Shown here: positions 40,601 through 51,963 of the stretch, one piece after another
Layout: each line of letters begins with the position of its first letter
How positions within the stretch are numbered: position 1 is the stretch's first letter
Assembly (NCBI GenBank): GCA_003956705.1
Contig: QZCP01000043.1
Span: forward strand, 47,236-111,235
Source of the DNA: Brevipalpus yothersi
Lineage: Eukaryota; Arthropoda; Arachnida; Trombidiformes; Tenuipalpidae
Reading direction: 5' to 3'
DNA length: 64,000 nucleotides
Made by a program: the position numbers and the translations under genes
The notes under the pieces: model-generated
Seen by the model: only the letters and a program-made list of their open reading frames with translations
What the model was told of the DNA's origin: nothing
Databases searched by the model: none

Positions 40601-40743
40601 GCAACGAATATACACCAGTGAATCATCATGATTCAATCATGAAGATGTATGAACAAAAACATTCCCAATGAGCGAGTAGTTCGTGCCTATGTTATGATAA
40701 TGATGAATGAATGGATGAAGCTTGCTCTCCATCAAAATCTTTT

Positions 40744-40746
<3 letters not shown>

Positions 40747-40790
<44 letters not shown>
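40747..40790 (+). repeat. (GA)n microsatellite
   Basis: About 44 bp of GA marking the left border of the repeat-free patch at 40795-41870. Confidence 0.96.
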
Positions 40791-40794
<4 letters not shown>

Positions 40795-41105
40795 AAACTT
40801 TCCAACTGAGGCATGTATTACACTAGAGTATGAGACTTCGTCAAGTCTGCAAAGTGCTAACGTTCCCCACAAACTGAAACATTGAATCAAAATTCATGTC
40901 TCAATATGTTTCACCAGGAGTCTCACGATGATCCTCATGTGATGTTAGATGATAATATTCATGACCATTTAGCCATGTCCGCTGTAACAAACCTATGGGA
41001 CAGCCGATACGATGGCTATGTAAATCTTGTAGTCTTCATCGATTCACTTCAGACTCCGATCGGTTGCTATACACTGCCTGTACTCTACTTTACTTGCTAG
41101 CAGAC

Positions 41106-41437
41106 TCAGCATTGGAATGAAAAGGCTTCATGTTTCGTTAAAGTTTCTAAGAAAAGTTTGCTTCTGACCGCAAAAAGACCTAGTTCACCTTCGAACTTGA
41201 TATTTTCAATTTCATTTCCAGCATTTCGATCAAACTTTGAACTGATAAGTTTGTTCAAACTATTCTCATCACACACATTCATACTGTTCTCAGGTGAATT
41301 ATCAGTCTCAAAACATTTTTGAACTCTACATCAATTCGAACTTTCTCATCAACCTCGAGCTGGGAAAATTGACTGAAGGCCTCAATTTCGGTTATCAAAA
41401 TGTCAATAATTGAACTCTCCAAGAATGATGAAAAATT
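41106..41437 (-). pseudogene. Frameshifted minus-strand reading frame, unknown product
   Basis: Two overlapping minus-strand frames look protein-coding in amino-acid usage. Frame A runs 41437 to 41279 and contains LITEIEAFSQFSQLEVDEK. Frame B runs 41330 to 41106 and contains ISSKFDRNAGNEIENIKFEG. They overlap at a T5 run on the plus strand (41316-41320, A5 in sense). One additional base in that run would make them a single frame of roughly 110 codons. No start ATG, splice partner or known family is visible. It could be a decayed gene, an exon with an assembly error, or chance in a region free of repeats. Confidence is low. Confidence 0.25.
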
Positions 41438-42151
41438 TCATCAAATCAAATCTTTCCATTTTCACCACATCATGCATGGTACAGAATTGCATAATACTCA
41501 TACAATTTCAAATATGGCTCCATGAGTAGCCATTGGCTCTAATGCTATAGTAAGCTCAAATGTTGCTCAATATTCAACATGCTTTGTTTACCTTACTTGA
41601 TCACATACACACATCAAGCTTCGTTCTCAAGCTTTTTTAAATCATTGTCCATGTTGTGGTGATTAAGATTAGATTGTCTAATCATGGTTTGATAATTTGT
41701 CATCATCTACCAGGAGGGTGTTTTTACCTGGGTTGTGTGAGTGTGGGTTTCATTTGACAGTGAAACCCAAATTCAAAGCATCGCTTTTTCTTTCATCAGA
41801 ATTTGGTTTCCATCAAGATTGCTAATGTTTTGATTACATCAGTTTCCATCACCAAGATTAATCCAAAGGAATGTGTGTGTGTGTGTGTGTGTGTATTCAT
41901 GTGTGTTCACATTGGATCATGGGATAGTGATTGAGTCATTGTGATGGGAAAGCAGACAAAAAAAATATGACTCTCTGGTGGTGATAAGGATTTCAAATCA
42001 AATTGGCAAGCCCAGCAAGTAAGGAATATGAGGAATTCATTTCTTAATTCTTTCGATATTCTGATATTGACTGTCGCTTAGCTAATTGGTGGAACTTGAA
42101 TTTAAGAAGAAGAATAATAATAATAACAAGAGAAGAGAAAATAATCAAGCT

Positions 42152-42544
42152 ATGGCAACTATACAAAAGTCAATCTCTGTTTGGCTTCCGACAACTTTAA
42201 TGTGTGGCTTTGTGCTCATTAAATTGGAAGGAAAATCAAACATGGACTGGGCTGTTGTATTCTTGCCGGCATGGATTCTCAATTGTATACTATTCTTCAA
42301 TGGTGCATTGAAGATTGTGCAACTTCTCAAATTTCCATTGGACGATATGACTAGGCCAGTGTTAAAGCGTAAAATTGGATTGGTCATTGGTGTATCATTA
42401 AAATTTATATTCGAAATAATGCTTTGCCTAAAGTTACAGTATTTTCATAGTACACCACTATTTGTTACTTTTATACCACTCTGGTTACTGTTGGGCTTGA
42501 TGATAGTAGCACTCTTTAATTATCTTCTGGCACATCATACTTGA
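42152..42544 (+). CDS. TMEM60: TMEM60-like four-pass membrane protein
   Basis: A single-exon frame of 130 aa, matching the usual TMEM60 length of about 133. It carries the family's order of features: VLIKLEGK before a conserved D-W, then VVFLPAWILNCILFF (second helix), a basic linker with KRKIG, then KFIFEIMLCLKLQYF (third helix) and TFIPLWLLLGLMIVALF (fourth helix). The I/LPxWI and FIPLW motifs and the LCxKL pattern correspond to those I recall in vertebrate TMEM60. Four hydrophobic helices are visible (about residues 9-26, 34-58, 74-96, 103-125). The function of TMEM60 is not established. I chose the ATG at 42152 (context GCTATGG) because the upstream part of the frame starts only at a non-ATG codon. 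A possible 5' UTR acceptor (GTCGCTTAG) ends near 42080. An AATAAA lies 268 bp past the stop. Confidence 0.8.
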   Translation: MATIQKSISVWLPTTLMCGFVLIKLEGKSNMDWAVVFLPAWILNCILFFNGALKIVQLLKFPLDDMTRPVLKRKIGLVIGVSLKFIFEIMLCLKLQYFHSTPLFVTFIPLWLLLGLMIVALFNYLLAHHT

Positions 42545-42811
42545 ATGCCTGCTATTGCATCACACTTACACTTACATGTATACATATATATATACACAAA
42601 CACACCGTTGTTTCATCATCATCACATTGCCGCCTGTGGTTACAGGCATTTTTGCTTTCTCTCTTTCTCTCTTTCTCTCTTTCTCTCTTTCTTTTTCTTA
42701 TTTTTCATCTTTTCTTCTTTTTCTTTCTCTTCATCATTTTCTTCTTCTTCTTCTTCTCCTTCATTTTCGACTTTGTAAAAATTTATCTCTTTCTGCCTAA
42801 GTGATCATTCA

Positions 42812-42817
42812 AATAAA
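42812..42817 (+). terminator. Poly(A) signal AATAAA of the TMEM60-like gene
   Basis: Canonical hexamer 268 bp after the stop codon at 42544, following a pyrimidine-rich 3' UTR. Confidence 0.55.
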
Positions 42818-43066
42818 AACCACACGATTCATTTTCTATCCTCTTGGCCGAATAGCCTTTTTTCTCATCTTTCCTTGCCCAATCAGATAAAATAGATTTT
42901 TGCTTCATGATCGGGAATAGGAAAAAATTTTTTATGCTTCTTTTTCTTTATCATCTCTTCTCATGTATTAAGATTTCCATCTGAATCATCTTCTTTTGCC
43001 ACCAAAGTTCTTGGGTATTTTTCTTCTTTCTCATCTTTTCCATCTTCATCATACTTTTTTTTATTT

Positions 43067-43098
<32 letters not shown>

Positions 43099-43207
43099 CT
43101 TCATTTTCATTGAGTCTGGTGAATCAGACCATCCTCTTCTCTGCTCATCAGTCTCATTTCATCGAGGTCATGGGCAGGAGAAAGGAGAAGAGATGAGAGG
43201 GATGGGA

Positions 43208-43244
<37 letters not shown>

Positions 43245-43626
43245 TCAACTGAAGTAGTCCTTCTCAGCATCCGGTTATCCATCATAAATGGATGGCATTT
43301 TACCATAGATTCCCACCTTCCTAGCATTTTCAGGGTGAGTAGACTGTATTGCTTGTGGCTAGAAATTTTTGACTTTCGAATAATTAATTTGTGTGTGAAT
43401 AGCAAATGTCCATCAGAAAACAAGTAAAAGTTTGAGCTGGGAATACTTGACTACTCACAGTTGTTAACTTATGTGTACTTCATATTTTATCCAATGCCTC
43501 TGGAGAATATGAAAAATGTTCTTCTCTCGCTCTCTTTTCCTCAGCATCCGAGTTTCAGCATTCAGTAGAGGCACCAAATATCAATAAGATCCAGAGAATA
43601 TCAAATTTCTTGTCTTTTCTTATTTC

Positions 43627-43632
<6 letters not shown>

Positions 43633-43673
<41 letters not shown>
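43633..43673 (+). repeat. (CT)n microsatellite
   Basis: About 41 bp of CT then TTTC units. A GA tract follows about 540 bp downstream (44211), a looser version of the CT-then-GA arrangement. Confidence 0.95.
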
Positions 43674-43686
<13 letters not shown>

Positions 43687-44207
43687 CCTGGAGAAAGAAT
43701 TTGTCAAATGAAAAAAATCACAAGATAAAGAGCTGGGAAAAAGGGACTGGAAGTTCGAGTGAAGCCAATTTGATACTTATTCGAAAGCTCGAATTTGTGA
43801 GGAGAAAGAGAGAGAGAAAAAGAAGTCAAGAGAAAGAAAAAAGTATACACAGACTTTTGATGGTTGAGCTTGTAAAGTTACACAGAATAACGAAGTCCAC
43901 TCACTCAGTGAGGAGAGAGAGAGAGAGTGAAAACAAATGGAAAGAGCAAAGATAGTAATAGAAGCTCATTCTCTTGATGGGACCAAATTAGAACCAAAAT
44001 ATTGATCGAGCAAAGGGAGAATCGAGGTGGTAGCGGAGAGAAAGACAATGAACCTATTCCGAAGTTAGAGAATCGAATATATACACAGGACTTTCCCTTG
44101 TTTGAGATGAGGCGAGAATAGACAACCCAGAAGAAGGAGCCCGAGAAAGAGAAACAAAGAAAGAGAAAGACTTTGAGAGAGCAGAAAAATGGAAAAGAAA
44201 GGGGTTG

Positions 44208-44210
<3 letters not shown>

Positions 44211-44271
<61 letters not shown>
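44211..44271 (+). repeat. (GA)n microsatellite, about 61 bp
   Basis: Uninterrupted GA run. Confidence 0.97.
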
Positions 44272-44274
<3 letters not shown>

Positions 44275-44844
44275 TGATGAATACACAAGATCAATATCTT
44301 GTAATGACATCGATGAAATCGATTAATTCTGAGCTCATGTTAAACATAAAGTAGAAAGAAAAATAGTTGGGAATGCATGAGTTTGTCTACGGTTAAAGGT
44401 CTGCCTGGGAAGCTGACTATGCTCATTCCGGCTATTTTCAGTTCTCACGAAATTTCAAATTCAAGTATGAAAAAAAGAAGAAATCAGCCATTGCGCTCGG
44501 TAGATTTATCATATATTTCCAGAAAAAAGGGAGAGTGAAAGAGAGATAAAATTTTTTTCATGAATCAATACATAATAAGCATCAATGGTTAGGTTGGAGA
44601 GTAGAAAAAAATGCAAGTTGGGCGAGAGGAAGAAGTGTAAAAAGAATAAGAAGACCAAGAATGATAGACAAAGAGAAAGAGATGAGCCAGAATATCGGCG
44701 ATTGGATGCACGCAAATACAATGGCTTCATTGAATCTGGTATCGCTTTCTCTCTCTTCCATGAAATGATCTCTTTCCTGCCAGCCTTTCTACTTTCAACC
44801 ACACACACACACTCTCTCTCTTTTACCATTAAACACCAGCCAGA

Positions 44845-44845
44845 N
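44845..44845. other. Single ambiguous base (N)
   Basis: One isolated N in otherwise called sequence, next to a GGGGTGGCGGTGGG G-rich stretch, so probably an unresolved base or collapsed homopolymer. Confidence 0.95.
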
Positions 44846-44916
44846 GGGGTGGCGGTGGGAGGCTGTGATATTGGAGAAGAATATTGGATGATTTTCGCAA
44901 GAATAAGAGATTGAAG

Positions 44917-44959
<43 letters not shown>

Positions 44960-45044
44960 AGAAAAACTGGCGAAGGTGAAGGGCGAACATCAGCGTAACA
45001 ATAACCCAGTCTACACTATTTCCAAACACACATCCATCTATTCC

Positions 45045-45050
<6 letters not shown>

Positions 45051-45111
<61 letters not shown>
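45051..45111 (+). repeat. (GA)n microsatellite, about 61 bp
   Basis: Preceded by another GA tract at 44923-44955 and followed by a CT tract at 45259-45294. This is the clearest case of the reverse order, GA first and then CT, with 147 bp between. Confidence 0.97.
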
Positions 45112-45116
<5 letters not shown>

Positions 45117-45254
45117 TAAGTCTGTGTGTGTCTTGTGAGTCTGTTCCGCTCTCTGGGACTAGACCGGCGCGTATCTGTCCATCCCATGGTATGGTCCATA
45201 TTTTGGATCCAATTTTTCGCTCAACCTCGCTTGAATCGATCGATATTCCCGCTC

Positions 45255-45258
<4 letters not shown>

Positions 45259-45294
<36 letters not shown>
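45259..45294 (+). repeat. (CT)n microsatellite
   Basis: About 36 bp of CT, partner of the GA tract at 45051-45111 in GA-then-CT order. Confidence 0.95.
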
Positions 45295-45297
<3 letters not shown>

Positions 45298-46292
45298 ACA
45301 CACACATACACAGCCACACAGCCCCACCAGCCACCCTTGGTGGAGGCGGTGGGCAAGCGTTTTGGAACTAAGCAACACACACACACAAGGTTTCCATGCA
45401 CAAGAGTCGTTGGCCTAATATGACCTTGAATCTTTGAGCCAAACTGCGCCATTCTGATGCTGATTCTTTTCGATTCTCTCCTTCATTTTCGTCTCTCTCT
45501 CTCTCTCTGGCTTATTCTCTTGAAAAAGAAGCCCATAGAGAAAGAGCAGCTAGTTACTATCATGCTGGGTATTACATAGCAAAGGATGAGAACACTTTTC
45601 CTTGAGAACTTTTGGTACTCTTGGAAGGGAGAGAAAGAGAATGAATTGTGTGTGCTGGAGATAAATTCAAGATCATGGCTGAACATTTTCCCACTTGTTT
45701 CATACCCATATATTGCCAAAGGTAGCCATGCTATTATTGGTATGTTGCAAAGAGGGCATTGATTGTGAACCAACAGAGGCACACGAACACTGGCACAATA
45801 TTCTCCAATTTTGATTCTCATTTCGTTCGATTTCGCCAACCTAATAGAAGCTCTCTCACATTCTCATCGAGCTTGTGTGAACCAAAGGAGGATGAATGAT
45901 AAAAGCGCGAAACACATAATCATTGATTCGAAATTAGAATCGAGTGTGTTGATGAGTGATTTTTCGAACTATAATCTGATCAAAATGTCCGATAAATATT
46001 TTTCTTTTTCCTTTCGTATTTATCAATGAAATATTTGACACGCTTTTAACCAATGGATAGGGGAAAGAGAGGGACATTTTTGAGAGAGCGGAAAATACTT
46101 TGTGATACGCTTTCCGTTTCTTTTGCCAGGAAGCTAGTGAATATTTGTCGGTGTTGGTGCGCGTGTATGCTGCGCGTTTTTGAAACGATAATGGCCTTTT
46201 GGAACTTATCTAGATCTTTTCGATCTCGGTGATGTACTGGGGGAGACAATTAAGTGTCCTTAGAATGTGATTAGGAGAAAATTTTAATCTAA

Positions 46293-46604
46293 AGACTAAA
46301 GTCTGCAAGGTGCCATGCCACTGAGTCCTCAAGATGGACCACCGGCGTTAATGAAATAAGCATTAATCAGATAGCCAATCCCATCCTCAAGATAGCCAAG
46401 ATTATCTGCACCAGATCATATGGTAGAGCTGCGCTAGTCTGCTCCGATCAGGGATGAAATATTGTCTGGGATCCCGATTGTTTCTATTCAATTACGATCA
46501 GTAAACATATGGTGGACAGAGTTATAATTCACAGCATCATTAAAGGGATTGAAGGGTCCAGCATGAGTGATAAATCAAGGAAATTGTTCCATGGAAATTT
46601 TTAG
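46293..46604 (+). pseudogene. Near-continuous plus-strand frame broken by one TGA, unknown product
   Basis: After a stop at 46290-46292 the frame stays open to 46454. It then meets one TGA (46455-46457) and continues open to a TAG at 46602-46604, 103 codons with one internal stop. The residues look protein-like (for example INQIANPILKIAKIICTRS before the stop, and DPDCFYSITISKHMVDRV after it) and the patch has no microsatellite. No start codon, domain or splice site was identified. CSDQG just before the TGA recalls the SD-G motif of retroelement integrases, but this is too short to rely on. It could be a decayed element or chance. Confidence 0.2.
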
Positions 46605-46956
46605 AATAAGAAGCTGCGATGTCAGAAACAAGAAAATAATTCCTAGATCCAACAAAACTGATGATTTCAAGCTTTGATAATTTGTACTATTCTTCTATTT
46701 ATTTATTTATTCTTTCATCTTTCCTCTATGTAAATCAGCTGGTCAAGGTGCTAGAACACCAATTGCCATGCTGATCTCCTTTTCAGTCTCATATCCCTTT
46801 TCCTCATCGCTGAGGCGTTTCTTGCACCAATAAAAAATTGTTACTTTTACTAGAGAGATCCTGTGTGTTTGAGTGTGTGCAAAAAGCAAATGAGTCCAAG
46901 ATAATAATTGATGATAAAAATGATTCTTATTGTTAACAACTTTTTGTTGTTTTTTC

Positions 46957-46959
<3 letters not shown>

Positions 46960-47003
<44 letters not shown>

Positions 47004-47324
47004 NNNNNNNNNNNNNNNNNNNNNNNNNNNNNNNNNNNNNNNNNNNNNNNNNNNNNNNNNNNNNNNNNNNNNNNNNNNNNNNNNNNNNNNNNNNNNNNNN
47101 NNNNNNNNNNNNNNNNNNNNNNNNNNNNNNNNNNNNNNNNNNNNNNNNNNNNNNNNNNNNNNNNNNNNNNNNNNNNNNNNNNNNNNNNNNNNNNNNNNNN
47201 NNNNNNNNNNNNNNNNNNNNNNNNNNNNNNNNNNNNNNNNNNNNNNNNNNNNNNNNNNNNNNNNNNNNNNNNNNNNNNNNNNNNNNNNNNNNNNNNNNNN
47301 NNNNNNNNNNNNNNNNNNNNNNNN

Positions 47325-47379
<55 letters not shown>
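46960..47379. repeat. CT tract / N gap / GA tract (orientation flips across the gap)
   Basis: CT at about 46960-47003, 321 N at 47004-47324, then GA at 47325-47379. Unlike the other two gaps, the repeat strand changes across the gap. The gap therefore holds either a CT-to-GA junction like the other pairs in this window or an assembly misjoin. Confidence 0.95.
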
Positions 47380-47386
<7 letters not shown>

Positions 47387-47922
47387 CGATGATGAAAGAG
47401 GAAGATGAAGAGAGAAAGAGAGAGAGGATGAAGATAATGAAGAGAATAAATGGATGAAGAGAAAAAGAAGCTGAGCCGGAGAAGTTAAAAATATTTGTGA
47501 ACATTCCAAGACAAGTAAGATTTTGGGAAAGGACTTCTCATTTCAATCTTTACTCCGCTTTTATCTGCCTCTTCACTTGTCTTTCATTCTTTCTCCACTA
47601 TTTTTCTCTGTATGTTAACCTCTCTCTCTCTCTTCCACCCTCATTCTTCTTCCTCCTCTTGAACCATTTCTTATCGTTCCTTATCCAACTACTTATGTAT
47701 TGGGTGAAGGAAGAGCGAGTAAAGAAACCAGATACCGTCAGTCTTGCGGTGGTTTGCTGAAATTCTCCCAAAGGAATAGTCCCAAACTCTCTAATCACAT
47801 TCTCTCTACTCTTGGAGCAAAACTTCATTCTCACTTCTCTTATCCGCATCTTTTTCATCTTTTTCATCTCTTACTTATTTTCTTTCTCTCTCTCCCTCTA
47901 TCTTCCAAAATGACTGGGACGA

Positions 47923-47948
47923 GTACAGTGTATCATCATACACTGTAC
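47923..47948. repeat. Perfect inverted repeat, 11-bp stem and 4-nt loop
   Basis: GTACAGTGTAT, then CATC, then ATACACTGTAC: all 11 pairs match. It lies in the tail-to-tail interval, away from any called gene. Confidence 0.9.
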
Positions 47949-48412
47949 GCGTGCATTTGACCCATGATTTGATGCAAAAGTCAAGTGTTTTCTTGCCATT
48001 ACTCCCTACATTTTGTGGAGCAATTTTTTTATCATGATGAAATGAAAATAGAGAACATTGTGCGATCTAGATTCAAGTTCATCATTTGTTGAAGAGGGAC
48101 GATTTCAAGATTTTTCGTATGACTAAGGCATCCTAAAGTTTTTCCCTCACAAAATATAGCGGATTAACTGCTCCTTTTTCTTGACCCATTCTTCATAATT
48201 CTCATAATTTTCATAATATCTGGAAACTGGTTCCATAATAATGGTCAGTAGGCTGGGGAGAGGAGAAAGTGAAAGGAGATTAATTATAATTTTTAGCTTT
48301 TCAATTTTTGAAGGATTCAATCCTGGAATCTTTGATCTGATCGGAAACAGAATAACGTTATTACCAGATTCCCAATCATGTTAGCACTCCCTTTGTATTC
48401 CTCCTCAATCAG

Positions 48413-48415
<3 letters not shown>

Positions 48416-48484
<69 letters not shown>
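48416..48484 (+). repeat. (CT)n microsatellite, about 69 bp
   Basis: Uninterrupted CT run about 770 bp downstream of the GH27 stop codon (the gene reads on the minus strand). Confidence 0.97.
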
Positions 48485-48495
<11 letters not shown>

Positions 48496-49257
48496 TTTCT
48501 CCTAACAATCATTGTCATTTGTAACTGCAATCAATGATCGATAAACTTTTTGCCGCGTTTATTAGCTAAGCTTCTGTTTTTCGAGTATTAAGGTGATTAA
48601 GCGCTTGGTCGTATGTATTGGCTGATTAGTTCAGAGAGAGAAGAGCGAAGAGTTAAACATTCCCTCAACAATCAAAGGTGGATCAGAAAATTTGCTTCTT
48701 CCATCAGCAATCAACTCCTAAGAACAACAACAACAGAACATTTCTTTCGGCACTTCCGAACGAGAAAGAAAGAGAGAAGAGAGAAGAAAGAGAGAGAGAG
48801 AGAGAGAAATATTTTATTTTATTTGAAAAAGCAATGTTTGTATTTCAGCAAGAGCTTTCACAAAAATTGAAAAGAGAATAAAAGGAGTGATTCAAAAAAG
48901 GAAAAAGAGAGCTTGCTTCACATTTGAAGGAATCAAATTAATTCCAATCATTGGCACATAAAAAAATGGTGAAAAATTATTAGCTAACCAATGATTAAGA
49001 TTGTGAGGCCAAAAGTAAGAAGCAGGAGTAGGAGAGAGAGAGAAAGAGAGAGGAAGCATGGAAAATATTAATGGCTCGATAATATGATCACTTTTATGGC
49101 CTAGCCTCGCCAGTCATTCATGAGAAGTTTTAGAAGTTAGAGATGAAGAAGAAGAGTAAAAAGATGGAAGGCTATTCGTCTTAAAGCGCTTGTGTTCAAA
49201 GACTATTCGTAATACTAATTATACTGATGATGACGAATATTTTCGGGTTCCTCTCTC

Positions 49258-50793
49258 TTAATTTGTGGGCACTTCATTTGAAAATGTTTGCTGTTGATCG
49301 TCCAGTCGATTGAATTCAATTGATTGATCGTCTTGAGAGACTGGCGTCAACTTGACCATTCGAACATCTCCATTGGGCAATACATTCATTTCAAGAAAGT
49401 CGTTCAGTCCTATTTGGGGAGGAAGTGGTCCACCATCATCGAATAGATCATCCACTAGATATTGGCTGGCAACTTTTTGATTTTTCAATAGTTCAGCCAG
49501 CTTGTAAGAGAACTGATTTTGATTTTGGTGGACACACCAAAATAATGATAATGGTTGCATCATCATGATGATCATAGGGAGCGGGAGGACCAAGTGAAGG
49601 ATGGAGAGAGAGAGGAAAAAGAGATGAGAGAGAGAGAGAGAAGGAGAAGGAGAATCAGCTGTATGTTGAGGTATTCAATTTCTTAAAATGTTAATATTCT
49701 TATGATGATGATGATAGTAGTAATAATATGGTCATGATCAAGTGTGCACTCATTTTACCTCCCTCTTTGTTTTATACCAAATTTTATCCAAAAAAAAATT
49801 CTCACCACAATATTGATGGAATAAAATGCTAACAGATTATCATCACTATTTTTTCTCCCCTGGCAGCCCCTTAATAATATGCATCCATACACTGAATACA
49901 CTGAATCAAGTCTATCTTGAGTACATACATAATGAGAGTAGAGAGAAAGAAAGAATACTCACAACTTGGCTTGATACGCCCATATTCACATAGGCGATCG
50001 CAAAACTAGGATTCCCGCTTATATAAGGTGTCATGGGTTTGACCCAAATTTGCTTTGAGTCCTTTTCGAGTACACGCTTTCCCATTATTCCTAGTGGATC
50101 TTGATTAACAGCAATCACCTTTTTATTCTGTAGCACAGCCCGTAATTCGGGTGCTAGAGTAGCCAAATTATTGGACATCAGCAGTGGTGCTGAGAGGATT
50201 GACCATATTGCGAATTGTACTCGACTTTGACCCAGACTCAGTCCGTTTCCTGAATCATATGTCGTGGTGAGGGTGCATATGTTTGTGTTTTGGTGCATTG
50301 TTGTTATTATTGTTATCGTTGTTGTTGTTGTTGTCGTTGGATTGGAATGATTAGCCGATGGGACATGAAAGAAAAATATGTGTGTGTGTGTGTATGTACG
50401 ATGAGAAAATTGTGAAAACAAAAACATGAGAAAAAAAAGAGGGGAACGCTACAGGATGATGATCTCATGAATGAATGAAAGAGCGAGAGAGGATGGAGTG
50501 AGTAAAAATTTCGGATGAATGGCAAGCTAGTGAGTGTCTGATGAATGGATATGCATGCAGTGAATGTATTCATCTCTCTCTTTTAACTGAATGAAATGGA
50601 TTGCAGATGAGAAATTAATGGTAAAACTTGTGCTACAAGAAGAGAGTCTAGTAAAAAGAAATCATGTAGTAAGATGCTTCGCATTTTTCCTTCTCTCAAT
50701 CATCTTCATCTCATTCACATTGATAGCTGGAGAGTAGGTGGCATATAATGGGTGAAGATGAAGAATAGTTTAACTGATAATTATGGATTGAGG

Positions 50794-50877
<84 letters not shown>

Positions 50878-51492
50878 AAGAGAAGAAAAAAAAGATGAAA
50901 ATAAAGTGAGATAGAATCATGATGGTGATGATCTGTTCCTATCATTCTGGCGATTTCATTTTCCTCTCTCTCTTTTTTCTTCATATTACATCGTCACTAC
51001 CATTACATTGATGAAGTTGGCGCGAAAAAGAAGGATGAACATGATAGAATGAACGATAACCATTGAAAAGAAGAAGAAGAAGAAGAAGCTATAATCACGC
51101 TGATCACAATACAAATGAACTTAATAGATTATATTCTCTTCTTCTTTCGCCTTCAATTGATAGCCCTTGATGGATAAAAGTAGGATATAAATAGATTTAC
51201 AGGTGTATATACACACAGACACCATCTGATAGTCTCCTAGGTTAGCTTATTTACTCTAATTTTTTTTATCTTCACACCTCATATTTGTAGGCTTTTTTTA
51301 TTGTTAAACATTGACCCCTCAAATAATAATATATAATTGATTTCGCATGTGACTATGTTGTTGGCAATTTCTTTCCACTTTCTCTCTTTTGTTTTTGCTC
51401 CTTTTTTGGGTTCAGGTCAAAGATCATTCCCTAATCGCGCATTCTCTTCGACTATGAATGTGTTTATGTGTGTAAGTTCATTTATATATTCT

Positions 51493-51556
<64 letters not shown>

Positions 51557-51906
51557 CCAAGTCAGGTTGCCTCTCTTGAATCATTATTTTTCTTGCACCA
51601 GAACGAAAAGAGTAGATAATCGTTGAACGCTAAAACATGGGGATAATTATGCTCTTCCCATGTAAATCAAAGCCTCTATCAGCTAGATAAGTCTGATTTA
51701 TGCTGTTGGTAGCAATATTTGCATTTGCTAGAGAGCCTCTCACACATATATACTGTTCGATAGTACACCTTAACCAGCACACAGTAGTCGATGGAAGATG
51801 AAGAAAAAAGTTGCTCAAGCAACATGATCCATAGACGTTGTCGTTTTTCGTTGAAACAGTAAATAATACCCCATCTGTGAATGTGTATATATTCAGTGGG
51901 GGAAGG

Positions 51907-51963
<57 letters not shown>

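Larger units (their letters stand above)
36815..42151. other. Intergenic DNA between the secreted-protein and TMEM60-like genes
   Basis: The first part includes the 3' UTR of the secreted-protein gene; no canonical AATAAA was spotted in the first few hundred bases. Repeats listed separately dominate 37440-40800. From about 40795 to 41870 there is a stretch of roughly 1 kb without GA/CT tracts, unusual here, with a decayed minus-strand reading frame (41106-41437). A GT run at about 41874-41894 follows. The 5' UTR of the TMEM60-like gene starts somewhere after 41900. Confidence 0.6.
42545..49257. other. Intergenic DNA between the TMEM60-like gene and the GH27 gene
   Basis: Begins with the TMEM60-like 3' UTR. 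The rest is dense in GA/CT tracts and one N gap. At about 46260-46610 there is a repeat-free patch with a near-continuous plus-strand frame (listed separately). A perfect 11-bp stem hairpin lies at 47923-47948. The convergent gene ends (plus-strand TMEM60-like gene, minus-strand GH27 gene) make this a tail-to-tail interval. A candidate minus-strand poly(A) signal for the GH27 gene (TTTATT on plus) occurs at about 48815-48825. Confidence 0.55.

Noticed and set aside
42086..42151. N-terminal extension of the TMEM60-like protein (Lys/Asn-rich)
   Set aside because: It would start at TTG directly after an in-frame stop and has no counterpart in the family; the first ATG at 42152 gives the expected length.
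46440..46457. Retroelement integrase motif (CSDQG)
   Set aside because: Only five residues match, the next codon is a stop, and there are no other integrase or reverse transcriptase motifs, LTRs or target-site duplications nearby.
46410..46480. tRNA-like GGTAGAGC motif
   Set aside because: No T-arm consensus (GTTCRANNC) at the required distance and no acceptor stem pairing.
46743..47509. Long frames across the third gap
   Set aside because: Same artefact: N run plus repeat-coded residues on both strands.
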